From DATKZM01 sp035527975 (GTDB lineage Bacteria > Pseudomonadota > Alphaproteobacteria > JAPULJ01), in the NCBI GenBank assembly GCA_035527975.1, contig DATKZM010000049.1, positions 13,648 through 77,647 of the forward strand: DNA of 64,000 nucleotides. The letters are read 5' to 3'. Below the pieces are notes generated by a model. That model did not search any database, had not been told where the DNA came from, and worked only from the letters and a program-made list of their open reading frames with translations. Position numbers and translations under genes: made by a program. The number at the start of each line of letters is the position of its first letter. The first letter of the stretch is position 1. Of the stretch, positions 50,489 to 59,420 are shown in pieces.

Positions 50489-53095
50489 TCAGTTGCTGCG
50501 CGCCCTGCGCCCGGGCCGCGCCTTCTTTTTCTTCGGTTCGGGCTTCTTTTCCATTGCCACCAGCGTATCGGCCACGATCGGCGCGCAACTGCTGCCGCCG
50601 GTCCGGAAGCCGCCAAAGCCGTGGGTGGTCATGCAGGCATAGACGAGGCGCCGCTCGCGCGGGTGTATGTCGGTGCTGTTGAGGCGACGCTGACGCCGCT
50701 CTTCGGCCGTGAGCGGCTTGCCCTTGGGCTCGCGCCAGCCGATGAACCAAGCCGAGTGCTGGCCGGTCGTCTTGATTATTTCCGCGGTGCCGGTCTTGCC
50801 GTTGGCACGGCACTTGATGTCGCCGGTGGGCGCGAATGCGGCGCGGGCGGTGCTTGTTTCGGGCACCAGCTTCATGCCCTGGCGGATCGCATCCAGCATT
50901 TCCGTGCGCTGTTGATAGGCAGGGTCTGACCGGGCGAAAAGCGGCTTGGCGGGCGGCGGGTAGAGGATCTCGCCGCCCCAGGCGTGGAAGATATACGGTT
51001 TGATCATCTTGCCCGAGGCGATCGCCATGGCGCCGCGCGCCATGTGCAGCGGGTGGACCGCAACCGACTGGCCGATGCCGTTGAGCGCAGAGATATGGCG
51101 CAGAGTGGCGATCGCGGCCGGGCGCGCATCGATGGGCACGCGCAAGATGGCCTGGCTGGAGAGCTGGGGATAGAGCACATCGGCCGCGGTGCCCGTATTG
51201 AAGCGCCGCAGCACGACGCCTTGCGGCAGGTTGGTCGCCAGATCCATCCGGGTTTTGTCGCTGATGCCGAGTTGGCGCAGCGACTCGATGAGGCGCGTCA
51301 CGCCGGCCTCGCCCAGCGGTGTTTGCGGGTTGTGCTTTGCCTTGTTCCTGACCAGCGTGGCGACGATGCGTTTCAGGCGGAGCTGGTCGAGCATGTTGGA
51401 AAGGCGCGCGAAATAGACGTTGACCGAATGCTGGATCCCCTGGCGGACGCCGAAACTGCCCGGCGGCTGGCCGGTCCGGGTATCGGGGCCGGCATTGCGG
51501 ACGCATTCGGCGTTGCGGTTCGGCATGCCGTTGAACGGCCCCAGTGTCTGGGTGCCGAAGTTCTTGATGCTCTGCTTGGTGCCGTCGCCGTTGGGGTGAT
51601 AGACCTGCTGTCCCGCGTGAAGCCGCATCACGGACGGCATCTCGCCCGGGGTGAGGCCCTCCAACACTCGGTGGAAGCGCCCGATCTCCTCGCCTTTCAC
51701 CATCCGCGTCACGGACAAGGCAACGAGCGGCTTGAAGGTCGAGCCGGGAGCGTTGTTGATGTCGGTGATGCCCCAGGCGATGATCGTGGCCGGATCGCGC
51801 AAGGGGTAGGCCGCGCTGAAGGCCGCATAGTCCCAGGCCCGCGCGCCGCTAGGCATCAGCGGAAAATTCGCCGCCGCCAGGATGGCGCCAGTGTCGCCGT
51901 CGAGCAGCACGATGGCCGATTTGCGGTCCTTGGTGCCGCGCGAGTTGCGCATCCGCTCCATCTGCTTGAGCACCGCGGCCTGGGCGGCCCGCTGCAGCCG
52001 GCTGTCGATGGTGATCGCGGCGGTGACGCCGCGCGGCGGCAGCTTGGCGCCGGCCATGATGCCGCTGATCGCCAGAGTGGCGCCCGGCCCGAAACCGACC
52101 AGCGGCACCAGGCCGAGATCGTAGGCTGCCTGGGTCGGGCGGCCGGAGCCGTCGGGCTCGGTGAGCAGCACGCCATCGGAGGTGGTGATGACGAACTTGC
52201 TGGTGGCCGAGCTCGCGCGCTTGATCGGGCGCCATTCGTAGGCGGTGTACTTGCCCACCGCATCCTTGGTCATGCGGATCGCCAGGCCGTTGATCGTGCG
52301 CTCGCAGGAAACCGACGGCTCGACGGTGACGCTGATCGACAGCGATTTCGCGCCGCGCGGCACGGGAAAGCGCAGCGCCGCCCCCGTAGGCTCGCCGCAG
52401 CCAAACTGGGGTTTGCCGGTGAGCTGCTTGACCTTGCCCGAGCGCGGCGACCAGGAGACCGGCTTGCCGACGACCTGGACCATGACCTCGCCGGCGCTGG
52501 CGGCGTTGACCCGGGTTCGGAAGGTCACGGCGCCGCCGCGCCGGGACACCGCGGCCCAATCGGAGAAACCGGGGCGCAATTGGTTGTCGAGCACGAAGCC
52601 AAAGGATTCCGGCACCAGATCGCCAGTGCGCAAGGGATGGCCTTTCTTGGAAAAGACCTCCCAATCATTGGTGAAATCGTCGCCCTTGCGCGGGCGGTTG
52701 TCGCGGATCGCGGCGAGATAGCGCGTATCGTTCCATAAACGCACCTGTTCGCGGATCAACCCGCCGACCGGCGCGAAGTAGAGGATGCCGTGCAGGCGGA
52801 CCTGCTGCTTTCGGACCTCCTCCTGCGCCTCGCTCAATGAAACCGTACTGGGCTTTGCGCGCTCGATCAGAAATTGGTCCGGCGCCATCAGCTCCAGCCC
52901 CGAATCGGGAAGCGGCTTCACGACCTGGTATTTGATCAGATTGAGAAAAAGCGAGCGGTCCTCGGTCTCCTTGGTCTCCTTGCCCTCGCTGCGACCTGCA
53001 TAGACGTTCTCCAGTCTGAAGCCGGCGCCGTAGACCACGCCGCCCGTAATCGCCGCGACGACGACGAGGCGAAGAAGGGACAAGATGATTGCCAT
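50489..53095 (-). CDS. Penicillin-binding protein transpeptidase with extended N-terminal region
   Basis: An 868-residue class B-like transpeptidase with an N-terminal membrane anchor (residues 5-25). Active-site motifs are complete: SxxK at S452-K455 (APGSTFKPL), SxN at S557-N559 (HSVNVYF) and KTG at 767-769 (NGKTGTAEI). Residues 30-350 are an unusual extracytoplasmic region containing beta-rich segments and no clear PBP-dimer or glycosyltransferase motif. The C-terminus is Lys/Arg-rich. It pairs with the SEDS gene downstream. Confidence 0.9.
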   Translation of the reverse strand: MAIILSLLRLVVVAAITGGVVYGAGFRLENVYAGRSEGKETKETEDRSLFLNLIKYQVVKPLPDSGLELMAPDQFLIERAKPSTVSLSEAQEEVRKQQVRLHGILYFAPVGGLIREQVRLWNDTRYLAAIRDNRPRKGDDFTNDWEVFSKKGHPLRTGDLVPESFGFVLDNQLRPGFSDWAAVSRRGGAVTFRTRVNAASAGEVMVQVVGKPVSWSPRSGKVKQLTGKPQFGCGEPTGAALRFPVPRGAKSLSISVTVEPSVSCERTINGLAIRMTKDAVGKYTAYEWRPIKRASSATSKFVITTSDGVLLTEPDGSGRPTQAAYDLGLVPLVGFGPGATLAISGIMAGAKLPPRGVTAAITIDSRLQRAAQAAVLKQMERMRNSRGTKDRKSAIVLLDGDTGAILAAANFPLMPSGARAWDYAAFSAAYPLRDPATIIAWGITDINNAPGSTFKPLVALSVTRMVKGEEIGRFHRVLEGLTPGEMPSVMRLHAGQQVYHPNGDGTKQSIKNFGTQTLGPFNGMPNRNAECVRNAGPDTRTGQPPGSFGVRQGIQHSVNVYFARLSNMLDQLRLKRIVATLVRNKAKHNPQTPLGEAGVTRLIESLRQLGISDKTRMDLATNLPQGVVLRRFNTGTAADVLYPQLSSQAILRVPIDARPAAIATLRHISALNGIGQSVAVHPLHMARGAMAIASGKMIKPYIFHAWGGEILYPPPAKPLFARSDPAYQQRTEMLDAIRQGMKLVPETSTARAAFAPTGDIKCRANGKTGTAEIIKTTGQHSAWFIGWREPKGKPLTAEERRQRRLNSTDIHPRERRLVYACMTTHGFGGFRTGGSSCAPIVADTLVAMEKKPEPKKKKARPGRRARSN

Positions 53096-53333
53096 GGCTA
53101 AGTCCTCAAAGGCGCCGCATGCCCGAGCAGCGCCAAGCTAACTCATTTTCCACGTCCGTGGAATCTGTTCCAGCCCACTATCCCGCGCGCCCGTTCAACA
53201 ACTACGCGCAACAACAATGCGCAAGGACAACACGCCCATGATCGGTCGGTCAGTCGAGGAGTGGGCCGCGCCGCGACAAACTGTCTAGCACGGAGCGGTG
53301 GATCGGGTGAACCCGAACCGTGCGGAGCGGCAA

Positions 53334-55190
53334 TTACGCCCCAAGCTGCTCGGGCGAGCGGCGGCGCAGGCGCGAGGCGTCGCGCGAGAGCATGGTCTTC
53401 GGCGTTTCCTCATGGAAGCGCATGAAGTAGTTGCCGATCAGGAACTGCTGACCGGGCTTCAGCGAGACCGGCCGCCGCGCGCCGGGTTCCAGCGTCTTGC
53501 GCGATTTGCCGTCGGCATCGACGATGAAAACCGGCATCTTGCCGTCGGCCATGCTCATCTTGAGTTCGTTCTTGTCGAGTTGGACCGTGACGTGGCGGCG
53601 CGAGAGATTGAGCGAGTTGAGCTTGGCGCCTTCATAGCCCGCGCCGGGCTCCCAGTTGAGCCCGTCGGGATGGTTGAGGAGCTCAAGCGGGAGATCGGGC
53701 TGCTCGGCATCGGGCGTGATGTTCGAACGGCCAAGGATCAGAGGCTTGGGGCTCAGCGGGAAGGAGACGCCTGGGTTCAGCATGAGGATGCCATGATAGA
53801 CCGTCGGCACCGGCGCCGGCGCCAGCTCCAGATAGCCGCCGGCCTCGGTGGCGAGCACGCATGGCACGGCCTGGACCTGCTTGAACTTGTCGCTGCGCGG
53901 CAGCCGGTAGTAGAGCATCGGCTCCGAGGAGGTCGCGGCCAGCGCCAGCCCCTTGGTGGTATCGAATTTCCGCGCCATCTCGAAATCGACGGGCTGACCG
54001 TCCTTGTCGAACCAGATCGTCCAGTCGCGCAAGCCATCGACATAGCGTTCGCCGTCGATGCGCAGAAGCGCGATGCCCGCCAGCTTGAGCATGTAGCGGG
54101 TCGAGATCGGGGTGCTGTCCTCATCCTCGCTCTTGCGGTCGCTGATCCTGGTGACGTCGCTGCCAGCCAGGAGGTCGGCTTCGTCCATCTTGACGATTTC
54201 GGTCGCGCGGGCCTCAACCTGTGGCGGGGGCTGCTTCTTGTCTGGCGGCTTGGGCCGCGCAATATGGCTTGCCGGGATGTTCTCGTCGGGCCAGGCGTTG
54301 ACCTTGGGCTCCTTCAGCCGCTTCATGGTCAGCGTCATCGCCTCGCTGCCGCCGCCCTTGGGCTGCAGCGTGCATTGGAAAGTCGCGGCGACCTTGGTCG
54401 GCTCCTTGGCCTTGGCGACGACGATGTGCTCTTGGTCGGTGAAGACGCGCTCGCTGTCGGCGGTGTTGAGATTGATCGAGATGTAGCCCTCGCCGTGGCC
54501 GAACCAGATCGACGAGCGCACCGGCGCGGACTGGTTGGCGGAGATCAGCAGCGAGTCCTGACCGCGATAGACGCCGACCGGGCGGCGAAGTTGAGCGCCG
54601 TCGCGCCAGAACGACCATTGCGGAAGGTCCGCCGTCTGCCCGTCCTGGCCGGCCTGTTGCAATGAGACGGTGCCTTCCAGGACATCCCAGCTCGATGGAA
54701 CGAAGACGCCGAAGCCGAACTGGAACGCCACCGTGTCCTCGCCGAGCGCATCGTCGGGCATCACGGTGTAAATCGGCTTGCGGTCCTTGGGCAGCGAACG
54801 CGCGAACTTGCGACGATGGAGATCGGCGAGGTTGGTCGCCAATGCCTCGATGCGGCGGCCGCCATGCATGGCGTCGGCCTGCCAGCGCTTGCCGTTGATC
54901 CAGACCACGACATCGGTGAAGACCGGCGACTGCTCGCGGAAACGCCCGGCGCCGTCCCGGGCGAACTTGACGCCGCGGCAGCCGTCGAGCGCCGCCTGCA
55001 ACCGGAACTCGTTGTCGCCGGACATCTTTTCAGCGATGCCGGCCTGGCCGCCATATTTGCGGTCCCACAATGGATCGGGGTCGAACGGATCTTCCACGCC
55101 ACTCAAAGACAGCGTGAAGACGCCAAGATCCTCGCCGGAGTCCTGGTAACGCTCAGCGGTATCGCTCTTGCGGAATAGGCCCTTGAACAT
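53334..55190 (-). CDS. FHA-domain protein in peptidoglycan cluster
   Basis: A 618-residue protein. The C-terminal quarter is a forkhead-associated phosphothreonine-binding domain: the first strands give LILGRSNITP, with LNLSRRHVTVQLDKNEL the recognition loop and SLKPGQQFLIGNYFMRF the last strand. The N-terminal 400 residues are unassigned, with no signal peptide or obvious membrane helix. It lies upstream of the PBP and FtsW-like genes on the same strand, 238 bp from the PBP, and probably couples their activity to phosphorylation or a protein partner. No Ser/Thr kinase gene is in the window. Confidence 0.82.
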   Translation of the reverse strand: MFKGLFRKSDTAERYQDSGEDLGVFTLSLSGVEDPFDPDPLWDRKYGGQAGIAEKMSGDNEFRLQAALDGCRGVKFARDGAGRFREQSPVFTDVVVWINGKRWQADAMHGGRRIEALATNLADLHRRKFARSLPKDRKPIYTVMPDDALGEDTVAFQFGFGVFVPSSWDVLEGTVSLQQAGQDGQTADLPQWSFWRDGAQLRRPVGVYRGQDSLLISANQSAPVRSSIWFGHGEGYISINLNTADSERVFTDQEHIVVAKAKEPTKVAATFQCTLQPKGGGSEAMTLTMKRLKEPKVNAWPDENIPASHIARPKPPDKKQPPPQVEARATEIVKMDEADLLAGSDVTRISDRKSEDEDSTPISTRYMLKLAGIALLRIDGERYVDGLRDWTIWFDKDGQPVDFEMARKFDTTKGLALAATSSEPMLYYRLPRSDKFKQVQAVPCVLATEAGGYLELAPAPVPTVYHGILMLNPGVSFPLSPKPLILGRSNITPDAEQPDLPLELLNHPDGLNWEPGAGYEGAKLNSLNLSRRHVTVQLDKNELKMSMADGKMPVFIVDADGKSRKTLEPGARRPVSLKPGQQFLIGNYFMRFHEETPKTMLSRDASRLRRRSPEQLGA

Positions 55191-55338
55191 CAGCGCATCG
55201 ACACCCCTGCACAACCCGCAATCGACCTGCGTATCCTAGTCGGAACCCATCGAGGTGGCATCAGGAAAGATAGGCGCGCCATCGGCTGCGGCAATCGGCG
55301 AAAACAAAGTGGCGGTCTGGACTGCGCTGCATCGAGGC

Positions 55339-55908
55339 TCACGAGCCCCAATTGCGCACCGGGCCAATATCGACATGCACGAATTTGGAGCGGGTGTAGA
55401 GCCCGACCCCGCCGCGCTGCATGCCGCGCGCCGCGCCCCAAACCTGACGTGTGCTGCGTCCCGGCACGCGGATGTCGCACGCCAGGCCGCGCATATGCAG
55501 GCTGCGCTTGGCCACGCCCCGGCCGATGCTGCGCAGCCACGCATTAGTGTCGGGAGAGCGGTAGCCGGAGATCAGATGGAAAGGCTCGTTCGTCCGCATG
55601 CGTGAATGCAGATCGAACAAAAGGTCATAGAGATCGCGGTTCATGCGGAACTTCCGGCCGTCGCGGACATCGCGCATGAAGTGGTCGAGTTCCCGCACGC
55701 CATCGGAGATATAGCGACCATCGGCGAAATACTCGACGTCGACCTTCTCATGGGTGTGCAGGTTAAAAAAGGCAAGGCGGCGCACGCCAACCGGCCGGCT
55801 CCGCGCGATCGCGGGAGCAGCGAGCGATGATCCTACAATCAATGCGCTGCCGCCGACCAAAGCCCGGCGGCGGGTCCAATTCTGGTTTGATCCAGACTGA
55901 TCCGTCAT
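55339..55908 (-). CDS. DUF882/YcbK-type peptidase M15-like exported protein
   Basis: A 189-residue exported protein. It has a Tat-type N-terminus (TRRRALVGGSALIVGSSLAAPA) and a D-Ala-D-Ala-peptidase-like domain. Zinc-site residues are in SLHMRGLACDIRV (H-x6-D) and FVHVDIGPVRNWG (H-x-D). Family block: FDLHSRMRTNEPFHLISGYRS. It probably trims peptidoglycan crosslinks or stem peptides. It is on the same strand as the FHA, PBP and SEDS genes and 148 bp ahead of them. Confidence 0.9.
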   Translation of the reverse strand: MTDQSGSNQNWTRRRALVGGSALIVGSSLAAPAIARSRPVGVRRLAFFNLHTHEKVDVEYFADGRYISDGVRELDHFMRDVRDGRKFRMNRDLYDLLFDLHSRMRTNEPFHLISGYRSPDTNAWLRSIGRGVAKRSLHMRGLACDIRVPGRSTRQVWGAARGMQRGGVGLYTRSKFVHVDIGPVRNWGS

Positions 55909-56208
55909 GGTCTCTCCTGATCTTATTGCCGACCCTGGTTTTTCCGGGTCAACTTATTGCATCCCCGGTCCGTTGTGACCCTTATACGTAAACAGATGGT
56001 TAATCGACACCTCCAATCGCACACAATCCAAAATTTGTTTCGAAAAGACTGGGCCAGCAAGGGATTTCGAGGGTTTTGTCGATAATTTTCGCTACCGCCG
56101 ATCGGGTCGAAATGCCGAACCTGCAGCCGAATGGTGCTTGCGCTCGGCCGCCGGGAGGCTGAATTTGAGCGGCGACGACAGCCGCCCTCAAGGCGAGCAA
56201 GGGCACCG
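55909..56208. other. 300-bp divergent intergenic region
   Basis: This region lies between the DUF882 gene (minus) and the first MMPL gene (plus). It is less GC-rich around 55990-56090. No ORF, RNA or strong palindrome was seen; presumably it holds two promoters. Confidence 0.5.
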
Positions 56209-58566
56209 ATGAGCGATCCGAGCGAGTCCGGTCAGGCCGCGGCACGGCCCGAGACCGGCACCGTGCGCTACGCCGAATGGCTGGTGCGCCGCCGCTGGCT
56301 GATCGCGATCGCGTCGATCGCTGCGGTCGTCGCGCTGACCATGGGCGCCCAGCGCCTCTCGTTCAATGTCGAATACAGCGTGTGGTTCAGCAAACAGAAC
56401 CCAGAATTGCTCGCGTTCGAGCGGGTCCAGCGGATCTACACGCGCAACGATTCGATCCTCATAGTGCTGGCGCCCAAGGATGGAAAGGCCTTCTCGCGCC
56501 GAAGCCTCGACGCGGTGGAGGCCTTGACCAAGGCATCCTGGAAGATACCCTTCTCGCGCCGCGTCGACTCGGTTGCCAATTTTCAGCACACCCGCGCCAA
56601 GGGCGACGATCTGGTGGTCGCCGATCTGGTGAAGGGCGCGAAGACCAAAGGCCCGGCGGACCTGGCGGCGATCCGCAAGATCGCGCTTGCCGAGCCTGCC
56701 TTGGCGCGGCGCCTGATTTCCGCCAAGGGCCATGTCACCGCCGTCAATATCGTCTTCGCCTTCCCGGGCAAGGAGGGCGATGAGCGCCCGCGGGCCGCAC
56801 GGGCGGTGCGCGATCTGCGCGACCGGATTGCCAAGAGCTATCCCGATATCGACTTCCGGCTCTCGGGCCTGGTCATGATGGACCTGGCGTTTTTCGAGGC
56901 CAGCGAACGCGATCTCAAGATCCTGACGCCGGCGATGTTCATCGTCGTGACGGTAGTGCTTGCGTTGCTTTTGCGCTCGCTGACCGGGACGCTGGTCACG
57001 CTTCTGCTGGTGCTTCTGTCCTCGGCAGCGGCGATGGGGGTCGCGGGCTGGATGCGCCTTGAAGTCACGCCGCCGCTGGCCACCGCGCCCACCATCATCC
57101 TGACCCTCGCAGTCGCGGATTCGGTCCATATGCTGGTGACGATGTTGAACGAGATGCGCGGCGGCCGGACCAAGCATGCCGCGATCGTGGAGAGCCTGCG
57201 GGTCAACGCCCAGCCGGTCTTCCTCACCAGTCTGACGACAGCGATCGGCTTCCTCAGCATGAATTTTTCCGATGCGCCGCCGTTCCGCGACATGGGCAAC
57301 GTTGCGGCCGCGGGCGTCGCCATCGCCTTCGTGCTGAGCGTCACCCTGCTGCCGGCCTTGCTGGCGATCCTGCCGGTGCGCGCGCGGGCGCGGCCGGACG
57401 GGCGTTTCGGGGTGTTCGAGCGGCTGGCGGAGTTCGTAATCGGGCGGCGGCGCGCGCTGTTGATCGGTTCGGGCGCGCTTATCGTATTCCTCGTCGTCTT
57501 CATTCCGCGCATCGAGCTCAACGACGATTTCGTCAAATATTTCGACGAGAGCCTGTCGTTCCGGGCCGATACCGATTTCATGACCAGGAACCTGTCGGGC
57601 ATTTACACGCTGGAATACTCGCTTCGAGCCGCAGAGCAGGGCGCGGTGGCGGAACCCGAATACCTCAAGGGGCTGGAGCGCTTCGCCAAGTGGCTGAATG
57701 ACCAGACCATCGTCACCCATGTGAGCACGCTGTCGGATACCATGCGGCGCATCAACAAGAGCATGCATGGCGACGAGCAGGCTTGGTACAAGTTGCCGGA
57801 GTCGCGCACGCTCGCGGCGCAGTATCTGTTTCTCTACGAGCTCTCACTGCCTTTCGGGCTCGATCTCAACGACCAGATCGATGTCGGCAAGTCGGCGACG
57901 CGCCTGATCGTCACCATCAAAGACATCAAGGCGCGCGAATTCCGCGAGGCGGCGCTGCGCATCGATGCCTGGACCAAGGCGAACCTGCCCGCATCCATGG
58001 CGGCGCAGGCGACCGGCCCCTCGCTCATGTTCGCGCGCATCTCCGACCGCAATATCCGCAGCATGCTGACCGGGACCGCGATCGCATTGGTGCTGATCTC
58101 GCTGCTGCTGGTCTTCGCTTTCCGCAGCGTCAAGATCGGTCTGATCAGTCTGATCCCGAATTTGGTGCCGGCGGCGATGGCTTTCGGGTTCTGGGCGCTC
58201 ACGGTGCGCCAAGTCGATGTGAGCGTATCGGTGATCGCAGCCATCTCGCTCGGCATCGTCGTGGACGACACGATCCATTTCCTCAGCAAATATCTGCGTG
58301 GCCGCAGCGAGCGGGGTCTCAATGCGGAGGATTCGGTGCGGCACGCCTTCCGCACCGTCGGTATGGCGCTCAGCGTCACCACGCTGGTGCTGGTGGCGGG
58401 CTTTGCCGTGCTGGCGTTCTCGCTCTTTGGCGTGAACGCCAAAATGGGCCTGCTGACCGCGATGGCGATCGCCTTTGCCCTGCTGATCGATTTCTTCTTC
58501 CTGCCACCACTGCTCATGCTGCTGGAAAAGCGGCGCGAAGCTCCTGCCGCTACGGGCGCTGCCTGA
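56209..58566 (+). CDS. MMPL/RND-family exporter, copy 1
   Basis: A 785-residue inner-membrane RND-superfamily protein of the MMPL type. Two repeats each hold a leading helix, a periplasmic loop and a five-helix bundle. Typical cores are APTIILTLAVADSVHMLVT and VIAAISLGIVVDDTIHFLSK, with the charged VADSVH/VVDDTIH proton-relay segments. It is paralogous to the protein at 59421, sharing for example WKIPFSRRVDSV and TIHFLSKYLR. Substrates of this type are often lipids. ATG 56209 is chosen over 56131 because the hydrophobic topology starts there. Confidence 0.9.
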   Translation: MSDPSESGQAAARPETGTVRYAEWLVRRRWLIAIASIAAVVALTMGAQRLSFNVEYSVWFSKQNPELLAFERVQRIYTRNDSILIVLAPKDGKAFSRRSLDAVEALTKASWKIPFSRRVDSVANFQHTRAKGDDLVVADLVKGAKTKGPADLAAIRKIALAEPALARRLISAKGHVTAVNIVFAFPGKEGDERPRAARAVRDLRDRIAKSYPDIDFRLSGLVMMDLAFFEASERDLKILTPAMFIVVTVVLALLLRSLTGTLVTLLLVLLSSAAAMGVAGWMRLEVTPPLATAPTIILTLAVADSVHMLVTMLNEMRGGRTKHAAIVESLRVNAQPVFLTSLTTAIGFLSMNFSDAPPFRDMGNVAAAGVAIAFVLSVTLLPALLAILPVRARARPDGRFGVFERLAEFVIGRRRALLIGSGALIVFLVVFIPRIELNDDFVKYFDESLSFRADTDFMTRNLSGIYTLEYSLRAAEQGAVAEPEYLKGLERFAKWLNDQTIVTHVSTLSDTMRRINKSMHGDEQAWYKLPESRTLAAQYLFLYELSLPFGLDLNDQIDVGKSATRLIVTIKDIKAREFREAALRIDAWTKANLPASMAAQATGPSLMFARISDRNIRSMLTGTAIALVLISLLLVFAFRSVKIGLISLIPNLVPAAMAFGFWALTVRQVDVSVSVIAAISLGIVVDDTIHFLSKYLRGRSERGLNAEDSVRHAFRTVGMALSVTTLVLVAGFAVLAFSLFGVNAKMGLLTAMAIAFALLIDFFFLPPLLMLLEKRREAPAATGAA

Positions 58567-58582
58567 GGGGCCGAACGGCCCA

Positions 58583-58613
58583 CTGAATATTTTCTTGATT
58601 ATTTAGTATTCAG
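58583..58613. promoter_or_regulatory. Candidate TetR operator ahead of the regulator gene
   Basis: An AT-rich imperfect palindrome with CTGAATA at the left and TATTCAG at the right flanks a TTTTCTTGATTATTTAG core. It lies 17 bp before the TetR start codon and resembles 59293-59316. Autoregulation is inferred. Confidence 0.5.
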
Positions 58614-58630
58614 GGATTATCGTCCACCGC

Positions 58631-59218
58631 ATGGAGATCGACCCGCAAGTCCGCGAGCAGATCCTTGACGCCGCCGAGGGGCGCTTCCGCCACTACGGCT
58701 TCGCCAAGACGACGATGGCCGAGCTCGCCTCGGACTGTGCGATGTCGGCCGGAAATCTCTATCGCTATTTCGACAGCAAGGAGGAGATCGGCGTTTCGAT
58801 CGCGCGGCGCTGCATGATGACGCTCGATGGGATATGCCGCGATGTCATTGCCCGTACCGATATCGGGCCGCTGCGGAAGCTGGAGGTGATGATCCGCGCC
58901 ATGGCCGATGAGAACCGGCGGCGATTCGAATGCGACACCAAGCTCGATGAGCTGTTGAGTTACATGCATGCCAAGCGGCCGGAAACGGTAAAAATGTTCA
59001 TGGATGGCCTCAGCCATCGCATTGCCGAGATCCTCGTGGAGGGCGTCAGCACCGGCGAAATCACCTCTGAGGATCCGCGCGAAACCGCGATTGACATTTT
59101 TCATGCCGGCAAGGGCGTGGTCGATCCCGCGATCATCATGCACATGTCCGAGGACGAGTTTGAGCGCCGTATCCGGGGGGTGACCAGGTTGATCATCGAG
59201 GGGGTGCGCTCGCGATGA
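58631..59218 (+). CDS. TetR/AcrR-family transcriptional regulator
   Basis: A 195-residue regulator. The N-terminal helix-turn-helix is FAKTTMAELASDCAMSAGNL, followed by YRYFDSKEEIG. The C-terminal ligand domain is helical and Met/Cys-containing (RCMMTLDGICRDVI). It lies between two MMPL exporter genes in the same direction, with similar palindromes before itself and before the second exporter, so it probably represses both. Confidence 0.92.
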   Translation: MEIDPQVREQILDAAEGRFRHYGFAKTTMAELASDCAMSAGNLYRYFDSKEEIGVSIARRCMMTLDGICRDVIARTDIGPLRKLEVMIRAMADENRRRFECDTKLDELLSYMHAKRPETVKMFMDGLSHRIAEILVEGVSTGEITSEDPRETAIDIFHAGKGVVDPAIIMHMSEDEFERRIRGVTRLIIEGVRSR

Positions 59219-59292
59219 CGGTGCCCAGAGCGACCGCGATGCGGGCCTCGAGCGCCGCGAGGGCATCGGCAGGGCTATTTTTTTGTCCGACC

Positions 59293-59316
59293 TCTGAACG
59301 TTTTTTGATTCATTCA
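59293..59316. promoter_or_regulatory. Candidate TetR operator ahead of exporter copy 2
   Basis: CTGAAC-GTTTTTTGATTC-ATTCAG shares CTGAA, a T-rich stretch, TTGATT and ATTCAG with the site at 58583-58613. It lies about 105 bp before the 59421 start codon in an otherwise GC-rich gap. Confidence 0.5.
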
Positions 59317-59420
59317 GTGATCAAGATTCACCCTTCAATGCTGGGTGCGTCACGCATGCGCTTCCAGACAACTCCGGACAGCATTGTCACAAACCCGTCT
59401 CGGCGAGGGGACCAAACAGT

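Noticed and set aside
50984..52738. Plus-strand frame of 584 codons opposite the penicillin-binding protein
   Set aside because: The opposite strand encodes a full transpeptidase with SxxK, SxN and KTG, while this frame has no domain and low-complexity Arg/Gly/Ala composition.
56188..57768. Minus-strand frame of 526 codons opposite MMPL exporter 1
   Set aside because: It is His/Arg/Gln-rich without domains, opposite a gene with clear membrane topology.
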